From Symbiodinium natans (Eukaryota; Sar; Dinophyceae; Suessiales; Symbiodiniaceae), in the NCBI GenBank assembly GCA_905221605.1, contig CAJNDS010002801.1, forward strand, positions 250,001-314,000: a stretch of 64,000 nucleotides of DNA. The letters run 5' to 3'. The notes below the pieces were generated by a model. The model did not search any database, was not told where the DNA came from, and saw only the letters and a list, made by a program, of their open reading frames with translations. The translations under genes were made by a program, and so were the position numbers. Shown here one piece after another: positions 1 to 11,350 of this stretch. The first letter of the stretch is position 1. Each line of letters begins with the position of its first letter.

Positions 1-2145
1 AGGTCTGTCCTCTAGATAATCACTAGGATTCCTGCAACAACTCAACACAGAAGCAGAAGTAGAATAGGTAACATCAGTCGTCGCAGGAACCCCATCCAGT
101 GTACAACTATCTCTGCGGTCCCCACACAGCAACCTTGTCCGTGTGCCAACTATTCAAGGACGAAGGAGCCTACTACGAATCCTCCTACTTCTGCTCACTG
201 CTACGACTTGCCGTAAGAGCAATGCAAGAGCGAAAAACAAGTCCGAAACGGGGCTTTCACCACCCGCTTAAGCCAGCACATCTTCAAAAGTGACCACGAA
301 AAAAGCTGGCTGACAAATCAGCGTTTCCCCGTAGCCATGGGGGCGGAGGGGAGCCCTTACTTCTACTACGCTGACTGCTACTACGACGACGACTGCGACG
401 ACGACTATGACGATGCAAAAAAGTGTTGTTTTAGGCCGTCGGATTCAGGGTTCCTTCTGGGGGCTCCGAGCACCCCTCAAACCACGTGGATGTATGGAAA
501 TGGCCACCCACCTTGATCCGCACCGCGATGTGCGCAGCATTAGCATCGGCCATGCCTGACGCATGTCTGTGCGAGAAGAAGTATGTTGAGCTGTTAAGCA
601 ATTCTGGCTTACGATGCAAAAAAATCGAGCGGGCTTACAGCTCACTTCATCGTTTAAGGTGAACTCTCAGAACTGCATGAGGCCGCAAGAAGCACCTCAA
701 TAATGGCTCGCTGCTGGCCCTTGAAACGATGAGACACAGGCTCTCAGCACGAACAGCGCAAAAACAGCGCAAAAACAGCGCAGGGGAAACTGTAGTGTTG
801 ACACGTGGTGATCTTGCTAGGTGCAGGGTGCATGCGCGAATGAGATGCGAATCCTGTCCTTAATACTTGCATGTCTTAAAACACCCTCGCATGTCAATTT
901 CCATGGCGTGGCGCCTGCCTACATGCTGTGCGGCTTGAGCCACCACAATGGAGACTTGTCGCAAGACTGCGACAAGAACTGCAAGCACTGCAGGTGCCAC
1001 AGCAAAGCACCTGTTTCTGCTGAGAGAGGCCCTTCTGGCTTGGCCCGCTTGGCAGCCTGGAACACAGGACTGCAATAAACTCCGCACCCTTCGACGGCTT
1101 TGATGGCTTTGTACAAGTCCAGCTGAGGTCTGGAAACCATCCCTGGCCAGGTAGCACTCATCCTGAGCGCCCCGGATTCTCCACTTCTGCACTTCGAAAC
1201 CGATTTTATGGGCAATCTTGTTCCTAATTCTTCGTGTGCGTATGACAAGCAGGGATGAGGTGCGAGGCTAGGGAGTCCATTCTCCCCCGAAGCAAGAAGG
1301 CAGCTCAGACTCATTGGCCATGAATCGGCTCAGCTTTTGTAGCTGAGGGGCCGAAGACTCACTCCTGGATGCAAAACACAAGGGCCCAAGCTGGAGGGCA
1401 TGACTAGCGTCCTTTGAACCCTGATTCATGCGCCAGCTCGATCATGCTCCCATGCACTGCTCGCGTCGCCAGCCGCAGCACGCTCACCCTCCCTCCCAAA
1501 CTCGGGCACTCCTCCTGCATGCATGACGCTCGGACCTTCGCAAATGTCTAAGATTCAGTACGGAGCAGTCAAGAATGGGAAGAGCCCAAAGGAGGCACTA
1601 AAAGAAAGCTGAGAGTGCCGCGCGGGTGTGGCGTGAGAGCCTCGATACTCTCTGGCCTTCACACGCTGGTTGATGCTGGCGCTTGCAAGTGAGTAGCCGT
1701 TCCGTAATCAGCTTGATCTCCCCCGCCTGACTGTTCATCAGAATCGGAGCCTTTCCGCTGGCGCTTTGGCCTAGATTTGTTTCCATCAAGCTGAAACGTT
1801 AGTTGACTTGGTGACCAAGACTTCGTGAATCAAATTACAGACAACGAGTCCTGTCACATGCCACAAGTAAGACCAAGCTGATGTTTGCACCCTTTCGGGG
1901 GGGGGGGGGGGGCGGGGGAGGTCGTGGACTAAGCACCGGAGGGGGGAGGGAGGGAGGGCGGGGGGTAGGCAGATTGCACGGGACAGCTATCCAAGCGTCC
2001 GACGGTTTCTTGGCGTCTTTGGCGCTATCCTGCTCTCTTTGGTGCGCACTCAGTACAAGCTTTGTTGCATCTGGCATGCATGAAGTCGACTCAGTACAAG
2101 CTGACAATGCGCAAAAGCTGCCTTTTTTCACTGCTTCATATTCGG
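1..2145. other. Unassigned sequence
   Basis: No gene is supported. It holds a GAC/CTACGA-rich stretch at 355-420, the 11-bp repeat, and overlapping frames on both strands at 820-1314 that cannot be told apart. A G homopolymer lies at 1898-1911. Confidence 0.5.
722..777. repeat. Short 11-bp direct repeat (ACAGCGCAAAA)
   Basis: About three units of ACAGCGCAAAA near 749-781, within unassigned sequence. Confidence 0.6.
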
Positions 2146-2712
2146 CTAGCGGCCAGTCTCCTCGGCTATGTGGGCCCTCTTCTCCCTTAGCTCCTTCCGC
2201 TCCTTCTGCCGGGAAGCAAGTGTTGCACGTCGCTGCTTGCGGTAGTCTTGCTGCAGCTGGTCCGCAATCTCCGGCGGAGGGACCACCTTCACCAGGTTGC
2301 CCTCGTGATAAAGAACCGACACGGTGTGCCCACACTGGAGCACGTCGCCCGCTTCACCAAGCTGCCCCATCGCCACTTCGACCTCATTGTAGTCGGCATC
2401 TGCCAAGACCAGTCTTTTGTCATCTTTGTACATCACTGGCATTGAGACCCGCTCACACTCCACGACCTCCAGAGTGTCCGTTTCTTTCAGCTTCATCTCC
2501 CGGGCCTTGCGTGTCCGAAGCTCGCGAAAGCGGATCTCGAAGGCCCCGTCCGCAGAGCGCCCATGACCGGCAGGCTTAGAGCTTCGCACCTCACAGTAGA
2601 TGCCCTTACGGAGGAAGACAGAGCCTCTCTGCAGGTCACAGGACGCAACCCAGCTTGAAGCACAGCGGGGCCAGAGGGGCGTCACACGTGCCCTCAACAG
2701 CCTGAAGTCCAT
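2146..2712 (-). CDS. Elongation factor P-like protein, probably organelle-targeted
   Basis: EF-P binds beside the ribosomal P site and helps peptide-bond formation at stalling motifs. The frame is open from an ATG at 2712 to the stop at 2146 (188 codons, the usual EF-P length); a longer start at 2745 exists. The first 25 or so residues are Arg-rich and lack acidic residues (MDFRLLRARVTPLWPRCASS), like a mitochondrial presequence. A KOW-like domain I follows (DLQRGSVFLRKGIYCEV, a loop, then AFEIRFRELRTRK), and then an OB-type domain (VMYKDDKRLVLADADYNEVE, VSVLYHEGNLVKVVPPPEI). The usual third domain is replaced by a charged helix (RKQRRATLASRQKERKELRE). The loop that carries the modified Lys or Arg in bacterial EF-P is here longer (KPAGHGRSADG). 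No intron is needed. The organelle assignment is inferred from the N-terminus. Confidence 0.85.
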   Translation of the reverse strand: MDFRLLRARVTPLWPRCASSWVASCDLQRGSVFLRKGIYCEVRSSKPAGHGRSADGAFEIRFRELRTRKAREMKLKETDTLEVVECERVSMPVMYKDDKRLVLADADYNEVEVAMGQLGEAGDVLQCGHTVSVLYHEGNLVKVVPPPEIADQLQQDYRKQRRATLASRQKERKELREKRAHIAEETGR

Positions 2713-2749
2713 GGCAAGTGCGGAAATCATTCTGAGAAAGCTCAACCTA

Positions 2750-4200
2750 TAGAATTATCCAACACACACATACATATGTATATATGTGCACAAATAAATA
2801 GATATATGTATGTATCTATATACTGTTTACGTCATATGGAAGATGCAAACTGCAGCTGACCGGTATGCCAGCGCTGCTCGCGCAGTGCAAGGAATGTACA
2901 CGCAGCTGCACTACGTGCAATCGCAGGATCTTGACTAGATCATGCGGGCAGCACGCATCCGCGTAACCCCGAAGAATCAGTGAAGAACCATCAGAATTCT
3001 CACGTGCTCCATCAACCTGAGCTCCCTGGATATCAAGGAGCGACGATACGAAGTATACCCGCCAGGCACATAGAATATTCGGCCATACTCATATACATGT
3101 ACAAGAAGATGATATACATGTACATACACTAGATAAACAAAAAGCTATAGTATAGACATAGTGGTATCATATCCACTAGCTGCCAGAAAGCCGAAAGCAC
3201 AATGGCAAGGGCTGTTCTCCTCGCTGCTGCTGTCGGAGCTGAGGTTGAGGATCGGACGACGGGCCGGGCCTGACATGTGGATGTCGATCCACGCGGCTCT
3301 GCTTCACACAATGCCAATCAAAACCGCCAGATGCGCGCTAGCCATGAAGCACGTACCCGTCGCATTCGGGGACTTCATCGCTACTGCACTTGAGGGTCGC
3401 TATCCGTATATGAGTCTCACTGAACTTGTTCGCTCTTTTGTGCTGGTCCTTGCACCTCGGATAGGTTTAGGAACTGGCTGCTTTGTTCGCAGCTTCGCAA
3501 CTGTCGCGACGAAGTAGCTCATGATGAGACTCAAGAGGTTGGGCACACGACGCACGTCAGGCACTTGGCGTCTTCGTTCTGGATGAAAGCTACTCCCCTG
3601 ACTCAAAATTTCCAACAGCATTCTCGGAGTGCCTGCAGGCGGGGTCCTTGTCGTCGGCTTGGCAAAGGTCAAGGACGAGCCATCTTGCCTGATTGCAGGG
3701 AAGTGGGAAGCCGGCGCGACTTTGCAAGGAACGCCAGAAAAGGTTTGCCCAGCTGCGGCACTATCCCCCAGAGCTTGCCAATAGCATTGGACATTGACAA
3801 CGTCTAAGGTGAACAGAGCATAGGTCTCTACCCCCAGGCGCTTCCAGCTACCAATGTACCCTGACTCCTGACTCGTTCAACATGGAAACAGCTCGTTGGG
3901 TACAATGAGAGTACAATGAGGTGCTCTCTACTGGGCCGTGGAACACATTTCTGGTTTTCTGGGCGGTCAAGCCAGGGCTGTTGAATCGATGGTGGAGAGT
4001 GCTGGTTGCCCCAGCTTTGAATTGAACTGTTTTCGGAGAAGACATGGTCCGGAAGCTACCCCAGTGCTCAAGAGCAAATCGCCCCATTCCCATGCACCAC
4101 GGGTTATGAGCTGTCATGGCAATTTGTCCACATGATAAGAGCCAGTCCTGCAAGATACAGGCCATACTAGCCTTCTGGTTGTGCAGACTTCATGGTGGGA
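2750..4200. other. Unassigned sequence
   Basis: AT-rich TATG repeats at 2760-2830 and 3080-3160. A plus-strand frame at 3161-3517 (KHVPVAFGDFIATALEGRYP) is open but unsupported. Confidence 0.4.
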
Positions 4201-4230
4201 GCAGGAACCCTCATTTGCTGTTTGGAGTTC

Positions 4231-4330
4231 TCATTGCTGGTTTCCAAGGGTTTCGTCGAAGGCTTCAGAGTGTCTTTCAACCTTCTTCTCATCCAACTCG
4301 CTCCAACCACACCGCGTGCCAACCTCTGAA
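4231..4330 (-). CDS. Possible last exon, charged helix
   Basis: A minus frame reads GWSELDEKKVERHSEAFDET and then LGNQQ before TGA at 4231-4233, preceded by AG acceptors. A second minus frame through the same DNA is also open, so this is a weak call. Confidence 0.25.
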
Positions 4331-4600
4331 CTCGGCCACACCCCGCCCAGCAAGGAGTACTCTTTTGCTCCAAGCCTGCCGGGCCCCACAGGAGGAGCCT
4401 CGGCAAATGCTGGGGATGGGCTTGGAGATCACCTATACTGTATACTATATTCACCTACTCTCCAAGACGTTCTTTACACCCAAAATTGAAGCCCAGGGCT
4501 TGAAGCTCAAAACGCGAGACTTCTCCTTTCCCTTACTGAGCCCGCCGCCGGTGAGGAGCTTGGAGGGCGCTCGGGGTCGTAGAGTCCTACGAGTCCACAC

Positions 4601-4786
4601 ATGATGCATCCCAGCGTGGTCCTGTACCAAATTGAGATCAAGCAAGCCTCGACACAGCTTTCGTTACCGCAGTGTCTCACACCCGCGGATCAAGTCCAGC
4701 TGCTTAGAGCCGTAGAGGCTGTCATAAACATCAGACACGAAATCTCTCGTCTGACCCACGATCTCGACCGTGGCTGTACAACGTAA
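4601..4786 (+). CDS. Short plus-strand ORF, possible coding exon
   Basis: Sixty-one codons with good helical composition (PSVVLYQIEIKQASTQLSLP, then ADQVQLLRAVEAVINIRHEI). It runs against the dominant gene direction and no family is recognised, so it may be chance. Confidence 0.2.
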   Translation: MMHPSVVLYQIEIKQASTQLSLPQCLTPADQVQLLRAVEAVINIRHEISRLTHDLDRGCTT

Positions 4787-5074
4787 ATAATGCCGGCGTT
4801 GCCACTTTACAAGGATAACAAGGCGGGGCCAACAAAGTCAGCTACAAAAGTCCGTCGTTTTGGAAAGCTGCTTTCACGCTGGAGTTGAGGATCCAGGCAA
4901 GAAAGAAGAACAAGGAAGATTCCAAGCTGGGATATGGCGAGGCCGTTGCATGCAAGCACCACACCAACCTGGTCGCCAGCACAGCGGACAAGCGTCACTG
5001 CAGCCATGTTCAAAGTGCTGGCACGTTCCTCGAATTTCCTCGCACGGAGCCACAATCTTGCATTCCAGAGAGCA

Positions 5075-5449
5075 TCACTGCGGAGCTGTTAACGATCGAA
5101 GATGATCAGAAAAGGCGGCCATGTTCAAGACCAACAGGAGGCCGAGGCAGCTCAGCAGGCACAGGGACTTCAGAGGAAGCCGCTCCCTGGCAGACTCCTC
5201 AACCTTCGGCGTGCCTGAGCGCGGGGCCAAAGGGCCCGGGGAGCTGCTGTGGCCCAGGATGATCGAAGGCAGCCGAGCTCTGCCACGCGTGTTGGCACGG
5301 GATGGTACAGGGACCTCGATCATGTTTGCACATGCTTCCATGGCTGCTCTGGGCACTTGCAATGGTGTGGAGTCGTGACTTTTTTTGTGACTTGAACCTG
5401 AAACATGAAGCGCGGAGGCATCACTAGTGGCAGCAGAGCTACGTTGCAC
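5075..5449 (-). CDS. Possible Ser/Pro-rich protein with C-terminal membrane segment
   Basis: A minus frame of 124 codons has a Ser-rich start (MQRSSAATSDASALHVSGSS), a middle RLPSIILGHSSSPGPLAPRS, and near the end one hydrophobic segment (LKSLCLLSCLGLLLVLNMAA), as in a tail-anchored protein. The plus strand is also open here, so the support is composition only. Confidence 0.28.
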   Translation of the reverse strand: MQRSSAATSDASALHVSGSSHKKSHDSTPLQVPRAAMEACANMIEVPVPSRANTRGRARLPSIILGHSSSPGPLAPRSGTPKVEESARERLPLKSLCLLSCLGLLLVLNMAAFSDHLRSLTAPQ

Positions 5450-5720
5450 GGCCTCCTACATCACCCCGCTGCTCCGAACAGGACCTGCCCCAAACCCGTT
5501 CGCTCCCTTGCGCTCGGATGTTGGCAGGGGCGGTGGAAAGGCTGCACCTGAGAAGGCCCCGATGAAAAAAGGGAACAAATTCACCAAGCCAAGACGAAAA
5601 GCAAGGAGGTGGGATTTAGCTCACTTCTCTGTTTTCGATGAATTGATAGACTTTCTCAGCCAAGACAGTCTCTGCTGGGATCTGCCCCGCACTTCTTCGC
5701 GCGTGCTGAGCTTTTGCTGA
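5427..5720 (+). CDS. Plus-strand ORF of 97 codons, uncertain
   Basis: The frame reads MAAELRCTASYITPLLRTGP, a basic middle (KGNKFTKPRRKARRWDLAHF) and SVFDELIDFLSQDSLCWDLP. It is protein-like and free of repeats but opposes the gene direction and partly overlaps the minus-strand frame ending near 5449. Function unknown. Confidence 0.22.
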   Translation: MAAELRCTASYITPLLRTGPAPNPFAPLRSDVGRGGGKAAPEKAPMKKGNKFTKPRRKARRWDLAHFSVFDELIDFLSQDSLCWDLPRTSSRVLSFC

Positions 5721-6118
5721 CTACCTCCACGGTCGAGAAATTAAACTTAAGCTGCAAGCTCTGCGCGAAAAGCAATATGACACGTGTGACATTGAGATCT
5801 GCACCATCAGCATCCGAGGCTGGGGGCGGCTGAGGCCTCACAGAGGTTCAACCACAGCTGCCGAGTCCGCCCACTGAGGCCCAGAAAAGACTCTGTCCCA
5901 CGAAAGTCAGCACCTCCCATGACCCACTCCAGGATTAGAAAGCTCTGGAAACAAGCCCTGAACTTCGCGCAAAAACCACCTTTCATTGTCCGTCATGCCA
6001 GGTTCAGCCCCCCGCCGCCCTGGAAGAGGGGTCACGGAACGTGCCTGAAGGCAAGCCAGGAAAAAACAACGCAAGTAGTGCGCGGGTTGTAGATCACTCG
6101 CATCAAGCTTCATGCAAA

Positions 6119-6245
6119 ATGCCCTGGCGACCACCTTGCCTTGCCGCCGTTCTCCTGGCGTTGGCCTTCCCTCTTCCTTCGGTCCTCCGCATCCTCGGGC
6201 AAGGCCAGGTGGTCGAATTGGACTCTGGGGCTTCTTGCCGTCAGG
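6119..6245 (+). CDS. Possible first exon with signal peptide
   Basis: ATG at 6119 opens MPWRPPCLAAVLLALAFPLP, which looks like a signal peptide, followed by LGQGQVVELDSGASCRQ and a GT at CGTCAG|GTTAAC. The next exon was not found, and the region downstream is the antisense of the Arg-rich gene. Low support. Confidence 0.2.
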
Positions 6246-6401
6246 TTAACATCTCGAGTCCTACTCTTGGGGTTTAAAGTGCTTGGATGGTTGGGGGGCT
6301 TTCACGTTGGGAGGAGTCGGCTCAGAAGCCCAAAACGCGCATAAACTAAACCGCAACACCGAGTGCCGCCTGCAAATCTCTGAGGTTGCACTTGGAAATG
6401 C

Positions 6402-8096
6402 TCAGGACCTGGCTCTGTCTCGGTCCCTTTCTCTGGCACGATCCTTGTCTCTTTCTCGTTCTCTTTCTCTTTCTCTTTCCTTTGCTCTTTCTTTGTCCCT
6501 CGTGTCGCGTTCGTTGTCCTCAGCTTTGGGTCACAACAAAGGGTCTCGGGCTGCATAGCGGCCTAGCGGCCAAGCCCACATGCACGGCAGACTCTCTGAA
6601 TCACGCTAGCACACTCCAACCGTACGGCTCAGCCCTCGGCCTTTTGTCGGTTCCTGTCGCGATCTTGGTCCCTGATGTCTCTGTCCCTGTCCCTGTCTCT
6701 TGGCCTTGATCGCTCCCTCTCACGCTGCTTGGAACGATCTCGCTCCCTTTGCTTAGAGCGGTCCCTGTCGCGGGGGTCGCGGTCCCGCTCATGCTTGTCG
6801 CGGTCTCGATCTCGCTCCCGCTCTCGGTCGCGCGATCGCTCCCTATCGCGACCTCGATCCTTTTCGCGGTACTTGTCCTTGTCTTTGTCTCGATCTTTGT
6901 CACGATCCCTGTCATGCTTATCATCATGACGATCCTTGTCTCGCCGTTCATTATCCCGGTCCTTGTCGCGGCGGCGATCATCCTCTCGATCCTTGTCCTT
7001 CCGTCTGTCATCGCGACCGGACTCGCGCCTTCGGTCATCCTCACGATCCCGGTCTCGGCGCCTGTCATCATTGCGGTCCTTCTCCCGCCTCCGTTCCTCT
7101 TCACGCTCCTTTTCTCGCCTTCTTTCCTCCTCTCGCTCCTTTTCACGTCTCCTTTCCTCCTCTCGCTCCTTTTCACGCCTCCGTTCCTCCTCACGCTCCT
7201 TGTCTCGCCTCTTCTGCTCGCGTTCCTTTTCTCGGCGCCGCTCCTCCTCTCGCTCCTTCTCCCTGCGCTTCTCCTCCTCCCTTTCCTTCTCCCGTCTCCT
7301 CTCCTCCTCCCGTTCCTGTTCTCGCCTCCTCTCCTGCTCGCGCTCTGCCCGTTCCTTTTCTCGTCGTCTCTCCTCCTCACGCTCACGTTCTCGCCTCTGC
7401 TCCTCTTCCCGCTCCTTTTCACGCCGCCGCTCCTCCTCCCGTCGCCTCTCCTCCTCGCGCTCCTTCTCACGTCGCCGCTCCTCTTCACGCTCTCGCTCAC
7501 GCCTTCTTTCCTCCTCTTGTTCTCTCTCTCGTCGGCGCTCCTCCTCCTTGCGCTCCTTCTCGCGACGGTCTTCCTCCTCACGCCTCTTTGTCTCCTCGCG
7601 ATCCTTCTCTCTCCGTTGCTTCACAGCCTGGTCCTGATCTTGTTTTCTACTATCTTCATGGTCTGCTGCCTCATTGCGTTCCTTCCGTCGGCTCCTGTCG
7701 TCACGGACCTTTTCAGTCTTTTCCTTTCTTCTGCTCACCTTCTGAGAAATATCCCTTGTTGCTGTCAGCACCTTCTCCTGTGATCTCTCTCGTGCAGAAG
7801 AAAGATCATTGCGGGAGGTGTCCTTCCTGGCTGCGTCCGCGTCTTTCGCTTTCTTCTTTTTCTTTGGGGCATGCTCCTGCTCCTTCTCCTTCTGCGCAGT
7901 GTCCTTCTCCATGGACTTTCGCTTCTCCTTCTCTCTGAGAATCTCCTCCCCTCGCGCCTCGCTGTGCTTGCCCTTCGAGCCACCATCATGGTTCCGCGAC
8001 CTCTCCTGCAGCTGCGAGGGTCAGGTCTGTTGCGACTCGAGGTTAAGCCACTCCAAATTTGCCGCCATTTTTTTGAAGATATGCATCCAAGCATCG
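6402..8096 (-). CDS. Arg/Glu/Asp-repeat (RE/RD-rich) protein, 3' part of gene
   Basis: A main exon (about 8011 to 6634) encodes a Lys/Glu-rich start (KEKEQEHAPKKKKKAKDAD), then a long run of units like EEERRREKERE, then a DRDRDRD-type tail. The frame appears to join a last exon (6523 to 6402) through a GC-AG intron. That exon continues the same style (EDNERDTRDKERAKERERE) and ends in TGA. Such RE/RD tracts are known in splicing-related proteins, but no folded domain is visible, so the function is open. Upstream and in the same frame, a protein-like stretch (about 8096 to 8024: PDAWMHIFKKMAANLEWLN) is separated from the repeat exon only by one TGA at 8021-8023. More 5' exons are likely. The long plus-strand Leu- and Ser-rich frames across this region are its antisense shadow. 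Confidence 0.7.
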
Positions 8097-8099
8097 GGC

Positions 8100-9910
8100 T
8101 TACAAACAACCCCCTACTGTGCTTCATGTGCTTACAGGCGAGTACCAAGGCGCTTACCATCCCCACCAGCTCAGCGCCAAACCACTTCTAAAGGCTTAAG
8201 CTTATAAAGTTTAAAAGCTGATGTAGCACAGGGCCTCGAGCTTTGGCTTTGCTTCGCTCTCCGGCCTTGTCATGCTCTGCTGAAGTCTGTAGAACGTATG
8301 CAAAGGGAGCTCTCTAACTTGGGGGATCCCTTGATAGTTTGGAGAACTGCCCATGAGGCGAACTGCGGACCTGCTTGGGCGCAACATGACGCAACCCTGA
8401 TCCCCTGGGTCCGAGATGCGTTGCCGCTGTCTTTGGCCGCTTCTCCTGCCGGCATTGAGTTTGCTGGATGCTCGGGAGGAGCCCCTGGAACGCTGAGAGT
8501 CCCTGAAGTGAATGCGATCAAAGCACCGGATTGGAAGCCGGAAAGGCCACCAATTACAGAGTCGAAGCTTGAGCAGCTAGTTGTGATTCTTTATGCAAGT
8601 GGAAGTAGAGAGAGAGAGAGAGAGAGAAAAAAAAAAAAATGAAAATGAATAGAGGGTACCCCCCGTTCTCTCTCTCTCTGCCGTGCATCCAGCCTTATTT
8701 GCTTATTTGTTATTCTTTCTGCTGTTCGCTGGTCCTGCGTTTTCGTTTCCCTGGCATGTGGCTCCAGCCGCAGCGTTTTGCTTCATGTTATCCATATGTT
8801 GCCATATTATTCATATATGGTTATACACGGACCGGCAAAATCCGGGACAAACCGGTACAAATTGTACCGGCTCATGTTTCCAAGGTCCAAAATCCAAGAT
8901 TGCAGGGAGGTCTTCCCGGCAATCTAGGATCTGGATCTTGGAAAAATGTGCCGGTACAACTTCACAACTATTGAACTGAGGGAGAACCGAATATCATTGA
9001 GAGCCTGACTCAACGAACGCTGCCACTACATTGCTTTTCTAGGGGACGGCAGCGGCGAAAGCTATTGCAGTTTCTTGCGGTGTCACTGGCGTCGCGCATG
9101 GAAGTTGCGCATCGAGCGACGGCCGAGGGAAGACGTTGCTTCTCAGCCTTCAGCACGCTTAAAGCGCCCCGAAGGCCAAGAAGCAACTTTCGGGCTGACG
9201 AGGTACCGTTTAGCACCTCAAAATGGGGATGCCCCCCCCTGTACTAACCGTCCTGAATATAGTACCCCCGATCATAATCCCCACTAAGGACTAACAAGTA
9301 TAAGGGTGAACATCCCAACCTCAAAAACTCAAAAACCATGGGCTTTGACACCCGAGCCAAGGGTTTTAGAACCACCTCTGGTGTGGCCACGGTAAGATGC
9401 TCCGCTAGCTCCACGAGCCATTTCCACGGGCCATGTGTAAGTAAAACTCCACGAACTCTACCAGTACATTACATACCTGTCTAACAAGCAGGTCGTGTGC
9501 ACATAAAGCTGGAGACCTGTGTCAAGATTCGATCTGGAGAGGTAGTGGACAACCCAAAAATAGTTTGGCTATGACCAGACGTTGTGCTTCTTCGGTGCCT
9601 GGCGGTACGTCAGTAGTCGTTCAAATCTCCACAACTGCGTTGGCAGATAGAAATCACTGGCCCCACACGCAAAATATTGGCTCAGCTTATTCATGTTGCA
9701 GCAGCTGGAACCTGCATGTCACTGAGTATCTGAAGCCCTACCTGAAGAAGACCATAGTATTTGCGGTTTGCGGAGACACGTTGTGCTAATACTCAGAATT
9801 GTAGCAATGTTCATAGGAAAAGTAGTCACAACAAACTTAACAAGAGAAAGAACTTTAACTGTCTATATATATATATATACATCTACAATCGTACATAGTG
9901 TGAACACCAC
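8100..9910. other. Unassigned; likely holds 5' exons of the Arg-rich gene
   Basis: Contains the GA/A tract and a plus-strand frame at 8298-8642 that runs into it. A minus frame at 9216-9010 (LRGALSVLKAEKQRLPSAVA) is the only segment with protein-like composition. 9250-9560 shows nothing. Confidence 0.4.
8609..8639. repeat. GA microsatellite followed by A tract
   Basis: A run of about ten GA units followed by 13 A. Frames reading through it are artefacts. Confidence 0.9.
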
Positions 9911-9918
9911 TTTGTTTG

Positions 9919-10876
9919 TTAAGACTTTTCGGGTGCCTTGCGGCCCTTCTTGGATTCGGCTGCCTTCGCGGCCTGCAACTCTTCTCGGCGACATGCAGAA
10001 GCGAGCTCATACGTGTGGTTTCGGGCTTCGGGTTAGGACCAGGGTTTTATGGTAGTAGGTGGATTCCTGAGTCATGCATCTCGTGCCGTCCGAGTCTGAC
10101 ACATCCTGCGTCTACTTGCGGCAGCAGCGCCGCGGTCCACTCTACAAATTGCAAAAACATCGATGAAGCGGTTTTCCGAATCGCACAGGAAGAACAAGCA
10201 TGCAAAGGACTAGCAGCAAGACCGAACACCCTGCTGCAGAACTACTGCAAATAGCAAGCGAGGGGGCACCGCTGCAGCTGCTTCCAGCCGGTGTCGGCTC
10301 TCCTCGTCCTGCTCACATTTGCAATGTTGACTGCGGCGCGCACTTTACAGCACTTCGCGGCGGCCGGCAAGAAGAGTGATTCTGACGGGCGTGGTTCACC
10401 TAACAAAGGCCCCTGCCTGTGACAGTACTCTGATCACACGAAGCGGGGCCACCAGCAGCCACAAGTATGCACAGGCTGTGAAGGAAGCAAAGAAGGAACC
10501 TACACAGGAATCCTCCTTCTTGTCTTTTGCTTTGGAACGTGGAAGCGGTGCCCTCGCAGGCAAACTGGACGATGACTCCTCGTTCCAGCCGAAGGATCAT
10601 GCAATGAAAGCGTTCATCTCACGAAGTGCATCGAAGCACCTTTGCAACCAGCAACTCTGGTGAGAGTCCTCGTCTTCATCGTCTTCGCCATCTTCCTCCT
10701 CCTGCTCCTCATCATCAAGTTCATCAATGCTGTCAGCTTTGACTTCCACGGCGCCAACTTCGTCATCCTCCTCATCATATCTTGACTATAGCTTTCGCAG
10801 TGCAAGCCCCAAGATATACAGATCAGGAGATCCGAGATTGTCCTCCCCCTCGCTGTAGCTCTCCACCGCTGCATAC
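9919..10876 (-). CDS. Unidentified multi-exon gene with acidic exon and Lys-rich C-terminus
   Basis: Three minus-strand exons read well. 10876-10808 starts after a GACAG acceptor (YAAVESYSEGEDNLGSPDL). 10780 to about 10660 starts after TCAAG and is strongly acidic (YDEEDDEVGAVEVKADS, then DELDDEEQEEEDGEDDEDED). 10025-9919 starts after CGAAG and ends in a natural stop (ELASACRREELQAAKAAESK, then KGRKAPEKS, TAA). Other exons probably lie in 10050-10600 and upstream to about 11150, where the frame HMTVSDKRVAGVVFALLGG looks protein-like. The family is not recognised. Acidic and Lys-rich low-complexity ends are common in nuclear proteins, but that is only a hint. Confidence 0.5.
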
Positions 10877-11304
10877 CTGTCATCGTCAGGTAGGGTGTTT
10901 AACACTAGCATCCCCAATACATTCACCAGTGCTTGTACGGAAGCATAATACTTCCACACCAATAACAGGAATATCAACCCTGCCCCATAGGGGCATTCCC
11001 AAAGTAGAGGTGCTCACTAATACGCATGCAATCCTCTTTACGGGAACCCCCCAAAAGGGCAAACACGACACCCGCAACCCTCTTGTCGGAAACTGTCATA
11101 TGAACCCGAGCCCCAGATGAAGTCCCCGGCCTGGCTGGCGCCGGGCTTGCCCGCACCTCGGTCTACATGCTAGTTTACATTGTTGTATACTACTATACAA
11201 TTACTTCTGCGTTGATGCTCTTTTTCAATATCTTCTTCTATATTACTACGACGGGTCTTTTACTATGGTGCCTACTCTTTCATTAGTCCCTATACTACAT
11301 TTTG

Positions 11305-11312
11305 ATGTGTAA

Positions 11313-11349
<37 letters not shown>

Positions 11350-11350
11350 T
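11305..11350. repeat. AT/TATG microsatellite
   Basis: Pure AT dinucleotides with TATG interruptions. Similar tracts occur at 9863-9880, 11568-11600 and 15381-15405. Confidence 0.85.

Noticed and set aside
320-340. CCGTAGCCAT, similar to the first ten bases of the dinoflagellate spliced leader
   Set aside because: The match stops there; the rest of the leader is absent and the site is not next to a gene start.
1881-2579. Plus-strand 232-codon frame
   Set aside because: It starts in a G homopolymer and is mostly antisense to the EF-P-like gene.
6749-7783. Long plus-strand Leu-rich and Ser/Arg-rich frames
   Set aside because: They are exact antisense of the Arg/Glu repeat exon, whose composition keeps all frames open. 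The minus frame keeps a splice-compatible continuation and a sensible end.
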